NCBI RefSeq assembly: GCF_040869045.1
Contig: NC_090324.1
Location: 191,578,028 to 191,642,027, forward strand
DNA: 64,000 bases
Direction of reading: 5' to 3'
Source of the DNA: Eurosta solidaginis
Lineage: Eukaryota; Arthropoda; Insecta; Diptera; Tephritidae
Positions 44,721-58,100 of this stretch are shown here, in pieces. A model generated the notes under the pieces. That model was not told the origin of the DNA. It made no database searches and was given only the letters and a program-made list of their open reading frames with translations. Numbering within the stretch: position 1 is the first letter of the stretch; each line of letters opens with the position of its first letter. A program made the position numbers and the translations under genes.

Positions 44721-44887
44721 GAAATAACTTTTTAAACAAAAGGTGGACAAAACGAAAATTTGTCCGGTATAAACATGGACCAAACGACGGACATACGATT
44801 TGGCACCAACAAAGCAAAAAAAAAAACATGGCAGACTACAAAATATCTTAAACTTTGCCATCTCCTCACACAATGTACCTACCTATT
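44721..44887. repeat. Family C fragment and B monomer fragment before A6
   Basis: Same composite as 24,973-25,131: family C text to about 44,820, then 'catggcagactacaaaat', then 'tacctacctattta' where A6 starts. Confidence 0.75.
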
Positions 44888-46845
44888 TATACTCAGTTGA
44901 GCAGAGCTCACAGAGTATATTAAGTTTTGATTGGATTAACGGTTGGTTGTACATATATAAAGGAATCGAGATAGATATAGACTTTCCATATATCAAAATA
45001 ATCAGGATCGAAAAAAAAATTTTGATTGAGCCATGTCCGTCCGTCCGTCCGTCCGTTAACACGATAACTTGAGTATAATTTTGAGGTATCTTGTGATGAA
45101 ATTTTGTGTATGTAGATTCCTGGTGCACTCAATCTCAGATCCGCTATTTAAAATGAACGATATCGGACTATAACCACGCCCACTTTTTTCTCGATATCGA
45201 AAATTTCGAAAAACCGAAAAAAATGTCGATAATTCATTGTCAAAGGCGGTTAAAGCGATGAAACTTGGCAGATGGGTTGACGTTATGACGCAGAATAGAA
45301 AATTAGTAAGATTTTGGACAACGGGCGTGGCCACCGCCCCACGTTTACAAGAAAGAGTAATTTAGGAAGTTTTTTGCAAGCTGTAATTTGGCAGTCGTTG
45401 AAGATATCGTGATGAAATTTGGCAGGAACGCTACTACTATTACTATGTATGTGCTAGATAAAAATTAGCAAAATTGGATGAAGGAACACGCCCACTTTTT
45501 AAAAAAAATTTTTTTAATTCAAATTTTAACAAAAATTTAATATCTTATACTGCCATATAAGTAAATTAAAGTCGAAATTCAACTCTGTAATGATATGATG
45601 CAACAACAAATACAAAAATAAAAAGAAAATTTCAAAATGGGCGTGGCTCCGCCCATTTTCATTTAGTTTGTCTAAGACTACTTTTAATGCCATAAGTCGA
45701 ACAAAAATTTACCAATCCTTCTCACAAATTGGTAGGGACATAGATTCTATGACGGTAACTGTTCTCTGTGAAAATGGGCGAAATCGGTGGAAGCCACGCC
45801 CAGTTTTTATACACAGTCACCGTCTGTCCTTCCGCTCGGCCATTAACACAATAACTTGAGCAAAAACCGATATATCTTTACTAAACTTAGCCCACCTACT
45901 TATCTGAACTCACCTTTATCTTGGTATAAAAAAATGGCCGAAATCCGACCCATAACCACGCCCACTTTATCGATATTGAAAATTACGAAAAATGAAAAAA
46001 ATGCCATAATTCTATACCAAATACGAAAAAAGGGATGAAAACATGGTAACTGGATTGGTTTGTTGACGCAAAATATAACTTTGGAAAAAACTTTGTAAAA
46101 TGGTGTGACACCTACCATATTAAGTAGAAGAAAATGAAAAAGTTCTACAAGGCGAAATCAACAGCCCTTGGAATCTTGGCAGAATACTGTTAGTGGGTAT
46201 TGCATATATAAATAAATTAGCAGTACCCGGACAGATGATTTTCTTGATCACCTGGTCCACATTTTTGGTCGATATCGCGAGAACACCTTCACATATACAT
46301 CTAAGGGCCACTCGCTTTTAAAACCCTCATTAATACCTTTAATTTGATATCCATATCGTACAAAACACATTCTAGAGTCACCCCTGGCCCACCCTAATGG
46401 CGATATCTCGAAAAGGCGTCCACCTATATGACCTAATGCCCACTCCCTCTTAAAATGCTCAGTAACACCTTTCGTTTGATACCCATATCGTAACAAACAT
46501 TCTAGAGTCACCTCTGGCCCACCCTAATGGCGATATCTCGAAAAGGGGCTTCCACCTATAGACCTAATGTCCACTCCCTCTTAAAATGCTCAGTAACACC
46601 TTTCGTTTGATACCCATATCGTACAAACAATTCTAGAGTCACCCCTGGCCCACCCTATTGGCGATGTCTCGAAAAGGCCTCCACCTATAGACCATAATGC
46701 CCACTCCCTCTTAAAAATGCTCAGTAACACATTTCGTTTGATACCCATATCGTACAAACATTCTAGAGTCACCCCCTGGCCCACCCTAATGGCGATATCT
46801 CGAAAAGGCGTCCACCTATAGACCTAATGCCCACTCCCTCTCTTA
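44888..46845 (+). mobile_element. Element A6: DINE-1/Helentron-like, cut by the assembly gap
   Basis: Head TATACTCAGTTGAGCAGAGC at 44,888. It is closest to A2, with GTCC repeats near 45,033-45,055, CCACGCCCAC blocks, and the hairpin AAAATGGGCG ... CGCCCATTTT at about 45,636-45,661. Four to five ~130-bp monomers from about 46,290 run into the N stretch. Numerous single-base insertions and deletions distinguish it from A2. Confidence 0.82.
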
Positions 46846-46945
46846 NNNNNNNNNNNNNNNNNNNNNNNNNNNNNNNNNNNNNNNNNNNNNNNNNNNNNNN
46901 NNNNNNNNNNNNNNNNNNNNNNNNNNNNNNNNNNNNNNNNNNNNN
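46846..46945. other. Assembly gap, exactly 100 N
   Basis: A run of 100 N, a conventional placeholder for a gap of unknown size. The left side is inside an A satellite array and the right side inside a B monomer, so the missing DNA at least includes the A6 3' end. Confidence 0.98.
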
Positions 46946-49106
46946 AGAAGCTTCAAATTTCACCGAATATTTACTTATATAGCATATATTGTTGTGTGAA
47001 AAAATCATAGAGATCGGTTGTATATATAGTATATATCTAATACAACCGATTTTTCAGATAAGAAACTTTTCGCAATTAAAAAAAAAAAAAAAAAAAAAAC
47101 TTTTCACAATTTCTACCCCATTTTAACAGCTATAAGCTTCAAATTTCACTGATTGCTTACGTATATAGCATATATTGTTGTCTGAAAAAATCATAGAGAT
47201 CGGTTCTATATATAGTATATATCTGATACAACCGATTGTTCAGATAAGAAACTTTTCGCAATTTCTACCCCATTTTAACAGCTAGAAGCTTCAAATTTCA
47301 CTAACTGCTTACGTGTATAGCATATATTGATGTCTGAAAAAATCATTGAGATCGGTGATATACATAGTATATATCTCATACAACCGATTGTTCAGATAAG
47401 AAACTTTGCGCAATTTCTGCCCCGTTTTAACAGTTAGAAGCTTCAAATTTCACAAAATGCTTTCGTATATAGCATATATTGTTGTCTGAAAAAATCATAG
47501 AGATCGGTGGTATATATATTATATACTTCATATAAACTGTCATATTGACCCCTTTTTTACGGCTAGAAGCTTCAAGATTCATCAAATTTCATCAAATAAT
47601 TACGTTTACGTCATATATTTTTGAAATACGTGATTCGTAGCCATAGTTTTTACATGCAGACCACAAAAAACGTGAAGCTTTGCATCCTCACACAGATTAC
47701 CTACCTATTTTTTATTTTATATTTATCTTAAAAATCGTTTAGATATGTTCAAATTTCACCAAATGCTTACGTGTATAGCATATATTGTTGTCTGAGAAAA
47801 TCATAGATACCGGTGGTATATATAGTATATATCCCATACAACCGATTGTTTAGATAAGAAACTTTGCGCAATTTCTTCCCCATTTTAACAGTTATAAGCT
47901 TCAAATTTCACCGATTGCTTACGTATATAGTATGTATTGCTGTGTCAAAAAATCATAGAGATCGGTGATATATATAATATATATATGATGGTATATATAG
48001 TATATATATATTTTTTTTACGATTTCGGCCCCATTTTAACAGCTAGAAGCTTCAAATTTCACAAAATGCTTACGTATATAGCATATATTGTTGTCTGAAA
48101 AAATCATAGAGATCGGTCGTATATATATTATATACTTCATATAAACTGTCATTTTCACCCCTTTTTTACGGCTAGAATCTTCAAAATTCATCAAATTTCA
48201 TCAAATAGTTAGGTTTTCGTCATATATTTTTGAAATACGTGATTCGTAGTCATAGTTTTTACACGCAGACCACAAAAAACCTGAAACTTTGCATCCTCAC
48301 ACAAAGTACCTACCCGTTTTTTATTTTATATTTATCTTACAAATCGTTAAGGTATGTAGATCTGTTCACTATATATTTCTTATCTTACACATCCGATTAT
48401 TCGGAGATTACGAACGGGATAAGATTATTGTTCAGCCCCATTCTTGAAAGGTATGAAGTCTTCGGCACAGCCGAAGACAGTCCCGTTCTTACTTGTTTAT
48501 TTTATATTTATCTTAAAAATCGTTTAGATATGTTCAAATTTCACTAAATGTTTACGTGTATAGCATATATTGTTGTCTGAGAAAATCATAGATACCGGTG
48601 GTATATATTGTATATATCCCATACAACCGATTGTTCAGATAAGAAACTTTGCGCAATTTCTTCCCCATTTTAACAGCTAGAAGCTTCAACTTTCACCAAA
48701 TGCTTACGTGTATAGCATATATTGATGTCTGAAAAAATCATTGAGATCGATGGTATATATAGTATATATCTCATACAACCGATTGTTCAGTTAAGAAACT
48801 TTGCGCAATTTCTGCCCCTTTTTAACAGCTAGACGCTTCAAATTTCACCATATGCTTACGTATATAGCATATATTGTTGTCTGAAAAAATCATAGAGATC
48901 GGTGGTATATATATTATATACTTCATATAAACTGTCATTTTTGCCCCTATTTTACGGCTAGAAGCTTCAAAATTCATCAAATTTCATCAAATAGTTACGT
49001 TTACGTCATATATTTTTGAAATACGTGATTCGTAGTCATAGTTTTTACATGCAGACCACAAAAAACGTGAAGCTTTGCATCCTCACACAGATTACCTACC
49101 TATTTT
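46946..49106 (+). repeat. Family B arrays with one short 3' tail
   Basis: B monomers with a 20-nt-class A run near 47,079. A tail lies at about 48,310-48,498, with hairpin TCTTCGGC-ACA-GCCGAAGA at 48,459-48,477 and terminus CTTACTTGTTT. Array sequence then resumes from 'attttatatttatcttaaaaatcg' up to the next head. Confidence 0.82.
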
Positions 49107-52100
49107 TATACCTTTCATGAAAATGAAATGGTATATTAATTTCGTCACGAAACCGAAAATTGTAAGTCCTTAAAGGAAAATAGATAGACCCACCATTAAG
49201 TATACCGAAATAATCAGGTTGAAGAGCTGAGTTGATTTAGCCATGTCCGTCTGTCCGTCTGTCTGTTTGTATGCAAACTAGTCCCTCAATTTTTGAGATA
49301 TCTTGATAAAATTTGGTGAGCGGGTGTATTTGGGTGTCCGATTAGACATTTGTCGGAACCGACCGGATCGGACCACTATAGCATATATCCTCCATACAAC
49401 CGATTTTTCAGAAAAAGAGGATTTTTGTAATATCTTACCCAATTTAACAGATTGAAGCTTCAAACTTCACCATATACTTTCGTATATTGCACATATTGTT
49501 GCCTGAAAAAATTGATGAGATCGGTCGTATATATAGTATATATCCCCCACAACCGATTGTTCAGATAAGGAACTTTTCGTAATTACTGCCCCATTTTAAG
49601 AGCTAGAGGCTTCAAATTTCAACGAATGCTTAGGTATATAGCATATATTGTTGTCTGAAAAAATCATAAAGATCGGTGGTATATATAGTATATATATGGT
49701 GGTATATATAGTATATATATATAGTATATATATATATATTTTCGCAAATTTAAGCCCCATTTTAACAGCTAGAAGCTTCAAATTTCACCGAATACTTACG
49801 TATATAGCATATATTGTTGTCTGAAAAAAATCATAGAGATCGGTTGTACATATAGTATATATCTCATACAACCGATTGTTCAGATAAGAAACTTTTCGCA
49901 ATTTCTACCCCATTTTAACAGCTATAAGCTTCAAATTTCGCCGATTGCTTACGTATATAGCATATATTGTTGTCTGAAAAAATTATAGAGATCGGTTGTA
50001 TATATAGTATATATCTCATACAACCGATTGTTCAGATAAGAAACTTTTCGCAATTTCTACCCCATTTTAACAGCTATAAGCTTCAAATTTCACCGATTGC
50101 TTACGTATATAGCATATATTGTTGTCTGAAAAAATCATAGAGATCGGTTGTATATATAGTATATATCTCATACAACCGATTGTTCAGATAGGAAACTTTT
50201 CGCAATTTCTACCCCATTTTAACAGCTAGAAGCTTCAAATTTCCCCAAATGCTTAAGTATATAGCATATATTGTTGTCTGAAAAAATCATAGAGATCGGT
50301 TGTATATATAGTATATATCTCATACAACCGATTGTTCAGATAAGAAACTTTGCGCAATTTCTTCCCCGTTTTAACAGCTAGAAGCTTCAAATTTCACAAA
50401 TTGCTTACGTATATAGCATATATTGTTGTTTGAAAAAATCATAGAGATCGGTGGTATATATATTATATACTTCATATAAACTCTCATTTTTGCCCCTTTT
50501 TTACGGCTAGAAGCTTCAAAATTCATCAAATTTCATCAAATAGTTACGTTTACGTCATATATTTTTGAAATACGTGATTCGTAGTCATAGTTTTTACATG
50601 CAGACCACAAAAAACGTGAAGCTTTGCATCCTCACACAGATTACCTACCTATTTTTATACCTTTCATGAAAATGAAATGGTATATTAATTTCGTCACGAA
50701 ACCGAAAATTGTAAGTCCTTAAAGGAAAATAGATAGACCCACCATTAAGTATACCGAAATAATCAGGTTGAAGAGCTAAGTTGATTTAGCCATGTCCGTC
50801 TGTCCGTCTGTCCGTCTGTCTGTTTGTATGCAAACTATTCCCTCAATTTTTGAGATATCTTGATAAAATTTGGTGAGCAGGTGTATTTGGGTGTCCGATT
50901 AGACATTTGTCGGAACCGACCGGATCGGACCACTATAGCATATATCCTCCATACAACCGATTTTTCAGAAAAAGAGGATTTTTGTAATATCTTACCCAAT
51001 TTAACAGATTGAAGCTTCAAACTTCACCATATACTTTCGTATATTGAACATATTGTTGCCTGAAAACAGATTACCTACCTATTTTTATACCTTTCATGAA
51101 AATGAAATGGTATATTAATTTCGTCACGAAACCGAAAATTGTAAGTCCTTAAAGGAAAATAGATAGACCCACCATTAAGTATACCGAAATAATCAGGTTG
51201 AAGAGGTGAGTTGTTTTAGCCATGTCCGTCTGTCCGTCTGTCCGTCTGTCTGTTTGTATGCAAACTAGTCCCTCAATCTTTGAGATATCTTGATAAAATT
51301 TGGTGAGCAGGTGTATTTGGGTGTCCGATTAGACATTTGTCGGAACCGACCGGATCGGACCACTATAGCATATATCCTCCATACAACCGATTTTTCAGAA
51401 AAAGAGGATTTTTGTAATATCTTACCCAATTTAACAGATTGAAGCTTCAAACTTCACCATATACTTTCGTATATTGAACATATTGTTGCCTGAAAAAATT
51501 TATGAGATCGGTCGTATATATAGTATATATCCCCCACAACCGATTGTTCAGATAAGGAACTTTTCGTAATTACTGCCCTATTTTAAGAGCTAGAGGCTTC
51601 AAATTTCAGCGAATGCTTACTTATATAGCATATATTGTTGTCTGAATAAATCATAAAGATCGGTGGTATATATAGTATATATATGGTGGTATATATAGTA
51701 TATATATATATATTTTCGCAAATTTTAGCCCCATTTTAACAGCTAGAAGCTTCAAATTTCACCGAATATGTACTTATATAGCATATATTGTTGTCTAAAA
51801 AAATCATAGAGATCGGTTGTATATATAGTATATATCTCATACAACCGATTTTTCAGATAAGAAACTTTTCGCAATTAAAAAAAAAAAAAAAAAACTTTTC
51901 ACAATTTCTACCCCATTTTAACAGCTATAAGCTTCAAATTTCACTGATTGCTTACGTATATAGCATATATTGTTGTCTGAAAAAATCATAGAGATCGGTT
52001 CTATATATAGTATATATCTCATACAACCGATTGTTCAGATAAGAAACTTTTCGCAATTTCTACCCCATTTTAACAGCTAGAAGCTTCAAATTTCACCAAC

Positions 52101-55100
52101 TGCTTACGTGTATAGCATATATTGATGTCTGAAAAAATCATTGAGATCGGTGATATACATAGTATATATCTCATACAACCGATTGTTCAGATAAGAAACT
52201 TTGCGCAATTTCTGCCCCGTTTTAACAGTTAGAAGCTTCAAATTTCGCAAAATGCTTTCGTATATAGCATATATTGTTGTCTGAAAAAATCATAGAGATC
52301 GGTGGTATATATATTATATACTTCATATAAACTGTCATATTGACCCCTTTTTTACGGCTAGAAGCTTCAAGATTCATCAAATTTCATCAAATAATTACGT
52401 TTACGTCATATATTTTTGAAATACGTGATTCGTAGCCATAGTTTTTACATGCAGACCACAAAAAACGTGAAGCTTTTCATCCTCACACAGATTACCTACC
52501 TATTTTTATACCTTTCATGAAAATGAAATGGTATATTAATTTCGTCACGAAACCGATAATTGTAAGTCCTTAAAGGAAAATAGATAGACCCACCATTAAG
52601 TATACCGAAATAATCAGGTTGAAGAGCTGAGTTGATTTAGCCATGTCCGTCTGTCCGTCTGTCCGTCTGTCCGTCTGTCTGTTTGTATGCAAACTAGTCC
52701 CTCACTTTTTGAGATATCTTGATAAAATTTGGTGAGCGGGTGTATTTGGGTGTCCGATTAGACATTTGTCGGAACCGACCGGATCGGACCACTATAGCAT
52801 ATATCCTCCATACAACCGATTTTTCAGAAAAAGAGGATTTTTGTAATATCTTACCCAATTTAACAGATTGAAGCTTCAAACTTTGCCATATACTTTCGTA
52901 TATTGCACATATTGTTGCCTGAAAAAATTGATGAGATCGGTCGTATATATAGTATATATCCCCCACAACCGATTGTTCAGATAAGGAACTTTTCGTAATT
53001 ACTGCCCCATTTTAAGAGCTACAGGCTTCAAATTTCAACGAATGCTTAGGTATATAGCATATATTGTTGTCTGAAAAAATCATAAAGATCGGTGGTATAT
53101 ATAGTATATATATGGTGGTATATATAGTATATATATATAGTATATATATATATATATTTTCGCAAATTTTAGCCCCATTTTAACAGCTAGAAGCTTCAAA
53201 TTTCACCGAATACTTACGTATATAGCATATATTGTTGTCTGAAAAAAATCATAGAGATCGGTTGTATATATAGTATATATCTCATACAACCGATTGTTCA
53301 GATAAGAAACTTTTCGCAATTTCTACCCCATTTTAACATCTATAAGCTTCAAATTTCACCGATTGCTTACGTATATAGCATATATTGTTGTCTGAAAAAA
53401 TCATAGAGATCGGTTGTATATATAGTATATAACTCATACAACCGATTGTTCAGATAAGAAACTTTTCGCAATTTCTACCCCATTTTAACAGCTATAAGCT
53501 TCAAATTTCACCGAATACTTACGTATATAGCATATATTGTTGTCTGAAAAAATCATAGAGATCGGTTGTATATATAGTATATATATGGTGGTATATATAG
53601 TATATATATATAGTATATATATATATATATTTTCGCAAATTTTAGCCCCATTTTAACAGCTAGAAGCTTCAAATTTCACCGAATACTTACGTATATAGCA
53701 TATATTGTTGTCTGAAAAAATCATAGAGATCGGTTGTATATATAGTATATATCTCATACAACCGATTGTTCAGATAGGAAACTTTTCGCAATTTCTACCC
53801 CATTTTAACAGCTAGAAGCTTCAAATTTCACCAAATGCTTAAGTATATAGCATATATTGTTGTCTGAAAAAATCATAGAGATCGGTTGTATATATAGTAT
53901 ATATCTCATACAACCGATTGTTCAGATAAGAAACTTTGCGCAATTTCTGCCCCGTTTTAACAGCTAGAAGCTTCAAATTTCACAAAATGCTTACGTATAT
54001 AGCATATATTGTTGTCTGAAAAAATCATAGAGATCGGTGGTATATATATTATATACTTCATATAAACTCTCATTTTTGCCCCTTTTTTACGGCTAGAAGC
54101 TTCAAAATTCATCAAATTTCATCAAATAGTTACGTTTACGTCATATATTTTTGAAATACGTGATTCGTAGTCATAGTTTTTACATGCAGACCACAAAAAA
54201 CGTGAAGCTTTGCATCCTCACACAGATTACCTACCTATTTTTATACCTTTCATGAAAATGAAATGGTATATTAATTTCGTCACGAAACCGAAAATTGTAA
54301 GTCCTTAAAGGAAAATAGATAGACCCACCATTAAGTATACCGAAATAATCAGGTTGAAGAGCTGAGTTGATTTAGCCATGTCCGTCTGTCCGTCTGTCCG
54401 TCTGTCCATCTGTCTGTTTGTATGCAAACTAGTCCCTCAATTTTTGAGATATCTTGATAAAATTTGGTGAGCGGGTGTATTTGGGTGTCCGATTAGACAT
54501 TTGTCGGAACCGACCGGATCGGACCACTATAGCATATATCCTCCATACAACCGATTTTTCAGAAAAAGAGGATTTTTGTAATATCTTACCCAATTTAACA
54601 GATTGAAGCTTCAAACTTCACCATATACTTTCGTATATTGCACATATTGTTGCCTGAAAAAATTGATGAGATCGGTCGTATATATAGTATATATCCCCCA
54701 CAACCGATTGTTCAGATAAGGAACTTTTCGTAATTACTGCCCCATTTTAAGAGCTAGAGGCTTCAAATTTCAACGAATGCTTAGGTATATAGCATATATT
54801 GTTGTCTGAAAAAATCATAAAGATCGGTGATATATATAGTATATATATGGTGGTATATATAGTATATATATATAGTATATATATATATATATATTTTCGC
54901 AAATTTTAGCCCCATTTTAACAGCTAGAAGCTTCAAATTTCACCGAATACTTACGTATATAGCTATATTGTTGTCTGAAAAAAATCATAGAGATCGGTTG
55001 TATATATAGTATATATCTCATACAACCGATTGTTCAGATAAGAAACTTTTCGCAATTTCTACCCCATTTTAACAGCTATAAGCTTCAAATTTCACCGATT

Positions 55101-58100
55101 GCTTACGTATATAGCATATATTGTTGTCTGAAAAAATCATAGAGATCGGTTGTATATATAGTATATATCTCATACAACCGATTGTTCAGATAGGAAACTT
55201 TTCGCAATTTCTACCCCATTTTAACAGCTAGAAGCTTCAAATTTCACCAAATGCTTAAGTATATAGCATATATTGTTGTCTGAAAAAATCATAGAGATCG
55301 GTTGTATATATAGTATATATCTCATACAACCGATTGTTCAGATAAGAAACTTTGCGCAATTTCTGCCCCGTTTTAACAGCTAGAAGCTTCAAATTTCACA
55401 AAATGCTTACGTATATAGCATATATTGTTGTCTGAAAAAATCATAGAGATCGGTGGTATATATATTATATACTTCATATAAACTCTCATTTTTGCCCCTT
55501 TTTTACGGCTAGAAGCTTCAAAATTCATCAAATTTCATCAAATAGTTACGTTTACGTCATATATATTTGAAATACGTGATTCGTAGTCATAGTTTTTACA
55601 TGCAGACCACAAAAAACGTGAAGCTTTGCATCCTCACACAGATTACCTACCTATTTTTATACCTTTCATGAAAATGAAATGGTATATTAATTTCGTCACG
55701 AAACCGAAAATTGTAAGTCCTTAAAGGAAAATAGATAGACCCACCATTAAGTATACCGAAATAATCAGGTTGAAGAGCTGAGTTGTTTTAGCCATGTCCG
55801 TCTGTCCGTCTGTCCGTCTGTCCGTCTGTCTGTTTGTATGCAAACTAGTGCCTCAATTTTTGAGATATCTTGATAAAATTTGGTGAGCAGGTGTATTTGG
55901 GTGTCCGATTAGACATTTGTCGGAACCGACCGGATCGGACCACTATAGCATATATCCTCCATACAACCGATTTTTCAGAAAAAGAGGATTTTTGTAATAT
56001 CTTACCCAATTTAACAGATTGAAGCTTCAAACTTCACCATATACTTTCGTATATTGAACATATTGTTGCCTGAAAAAATTTATGAGATCGGTCGTATATA
56101 TAGTATATATCCCCCCACAACAGATTGTTCAGATAAGGAACTTTTCGTAATTACTGCCCTATTTTAAGAGCTAGAGGCTTCAAATTTCAGCGAATGCTTA
56201 CTTATATAGCATATATTGTTGTCTGAAAAAATCATAAAGATCGGTGGTATATATAGTATATATATGGTGGTATATATAGTATATATATATAGTATATATA
56301 TATATATTTTCGCAAATTTTAGCCCCATTTTAACAGCTAGAAGCTTCAAATTTCACCGAATATTTACTTATATAGCATATATTGTTGTCTGAAAAAATCA
56401 TAGAGATCGGTTGTATATATAGTATATATCTCATACAACCGATTTTTCAGATAAGAAACTTTTCGCAATTAAAAAAAAAAAAAAAAAAAAAACTTTTCAC
56501 AATTTCTACCCCATTTTAACAGCTATAAGCTTCAAATTTCACTGATTGCTTACGTATATAGCATATATTGTTGTCTGAAAAAATCATAGAGATCGGTTCT
56601 ATATATAGTATATATCTCATACAACCGATTGTTCAGATAAGAAACTTTTCGCAATTTCTACCTCATTTTAACAGCTAGAAGCTTCAAATTTCACCAACTG
56701 CTTACGTGTATAGCATATATTGATGTCTGAAAAAATCATTGAGATCGGTGATATACATAGTATATATCTCATACAACCGATTGTTCAGATAAGAAACTTT
56801 GCGCAATTTCTGCCCCGTTTTAACAGTTAGAAGCTTCAAATTTCACAAAATGCTTTCGTATATAGCATATATTGTTGTCTGAAAAAATCATAGAGATCGG
56901 TGGTATATATATTATATACTTCATATAAACTGTCATATTGACCCCTTTTTTACGGCTAGAAGCTTCAAGATTCATCAAATTTCATCAAATAATTACGTTT
57001 ACGTCATATATTTTTGAAATACGTGATTCGTAGCCATAGTTTTTACATGCAGACCACAAAAAACGTGAAGCTTTGCATCCTCACACAGATTACCTACCTA
57101 TTTTTATACCTTTCATGAAAATGAAATGGTATATTAATTTCGTCACGAAACCGAAAATTGTAAGTCCTTAAAGGAAAATAGATAGACCCACCATTAAGTA
57201 TACCGAAATAATCAGGTTGAAGAGCTGAGTTGTTTTAGCCATGTCCGTCTGTCCGTCTGTCCGTCTGTCTGTTTGTATGCAAACTAGTCCCTCAATTTTT
57301 GAGATATCTTGATAAAATTTGGTGAGCAGGTGTATTTGGGTGTCCGATTAGACATTTGTCGGAACCGACCGGATCGGACCACTATAGCATATATCCTCCA
57401 TACAACCGATTTTTCAGAAAAAGAGGATTTTTGTAATATCTTACCCAATTTAACAGATTGAAGCTTCAAACTTCACCATATACTTTCGTATATTGAACAT
57501 ATTGTTGCCTGAAAAAATTTATGAGATCGGTCGTATATATAGTATATATCCCCCACAACCGATTGTTCAGATAAGGAACTTTTCGTAATTACTGCCCTAT
57601 TTTAAGAGCTAGAGGCTTCAAATTTCAGCGAATGCTTACTTATATAGCATATATTGTTGTCTGAAAAAATCATAAAGATCGGTGGTATATATAGTATATA
57701 TATGGTGGTATATATAGTATATATATATAGTATATATATATATATATTTTCGCTAATTTTAGCCCCATTTTAACAGTTAGAAGCTTCAAATTTCACCGAA
57801 TATTTACTTATATAGCATATATTGTTGTCTGAAAAAATCATAGAGATCGGTTGTATATATAGTATATATCTCATACAACCGATTTTTCAGATAAGAAACT
57901 TTTCGCAATTAAAAAAAAAAAAAAAAAATACTTTTCACAATTTCTACCCCATTTTAACAGCTAGAAGCTTCAAATTTCACCAACTGCTTACGTGTATAGC
58001 ATATATTGATGTCTGAAAAAATCATTGAGATCGGTGATATACATAGTATATATCTCATACAACCGATTGTTCAGATAAGAAACTTTGCGCAATTTCTGCC

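Noticed and set aside
46769..47008. A frame crossing the N stretch
   Set aside because: It exists only because N codons are read through.
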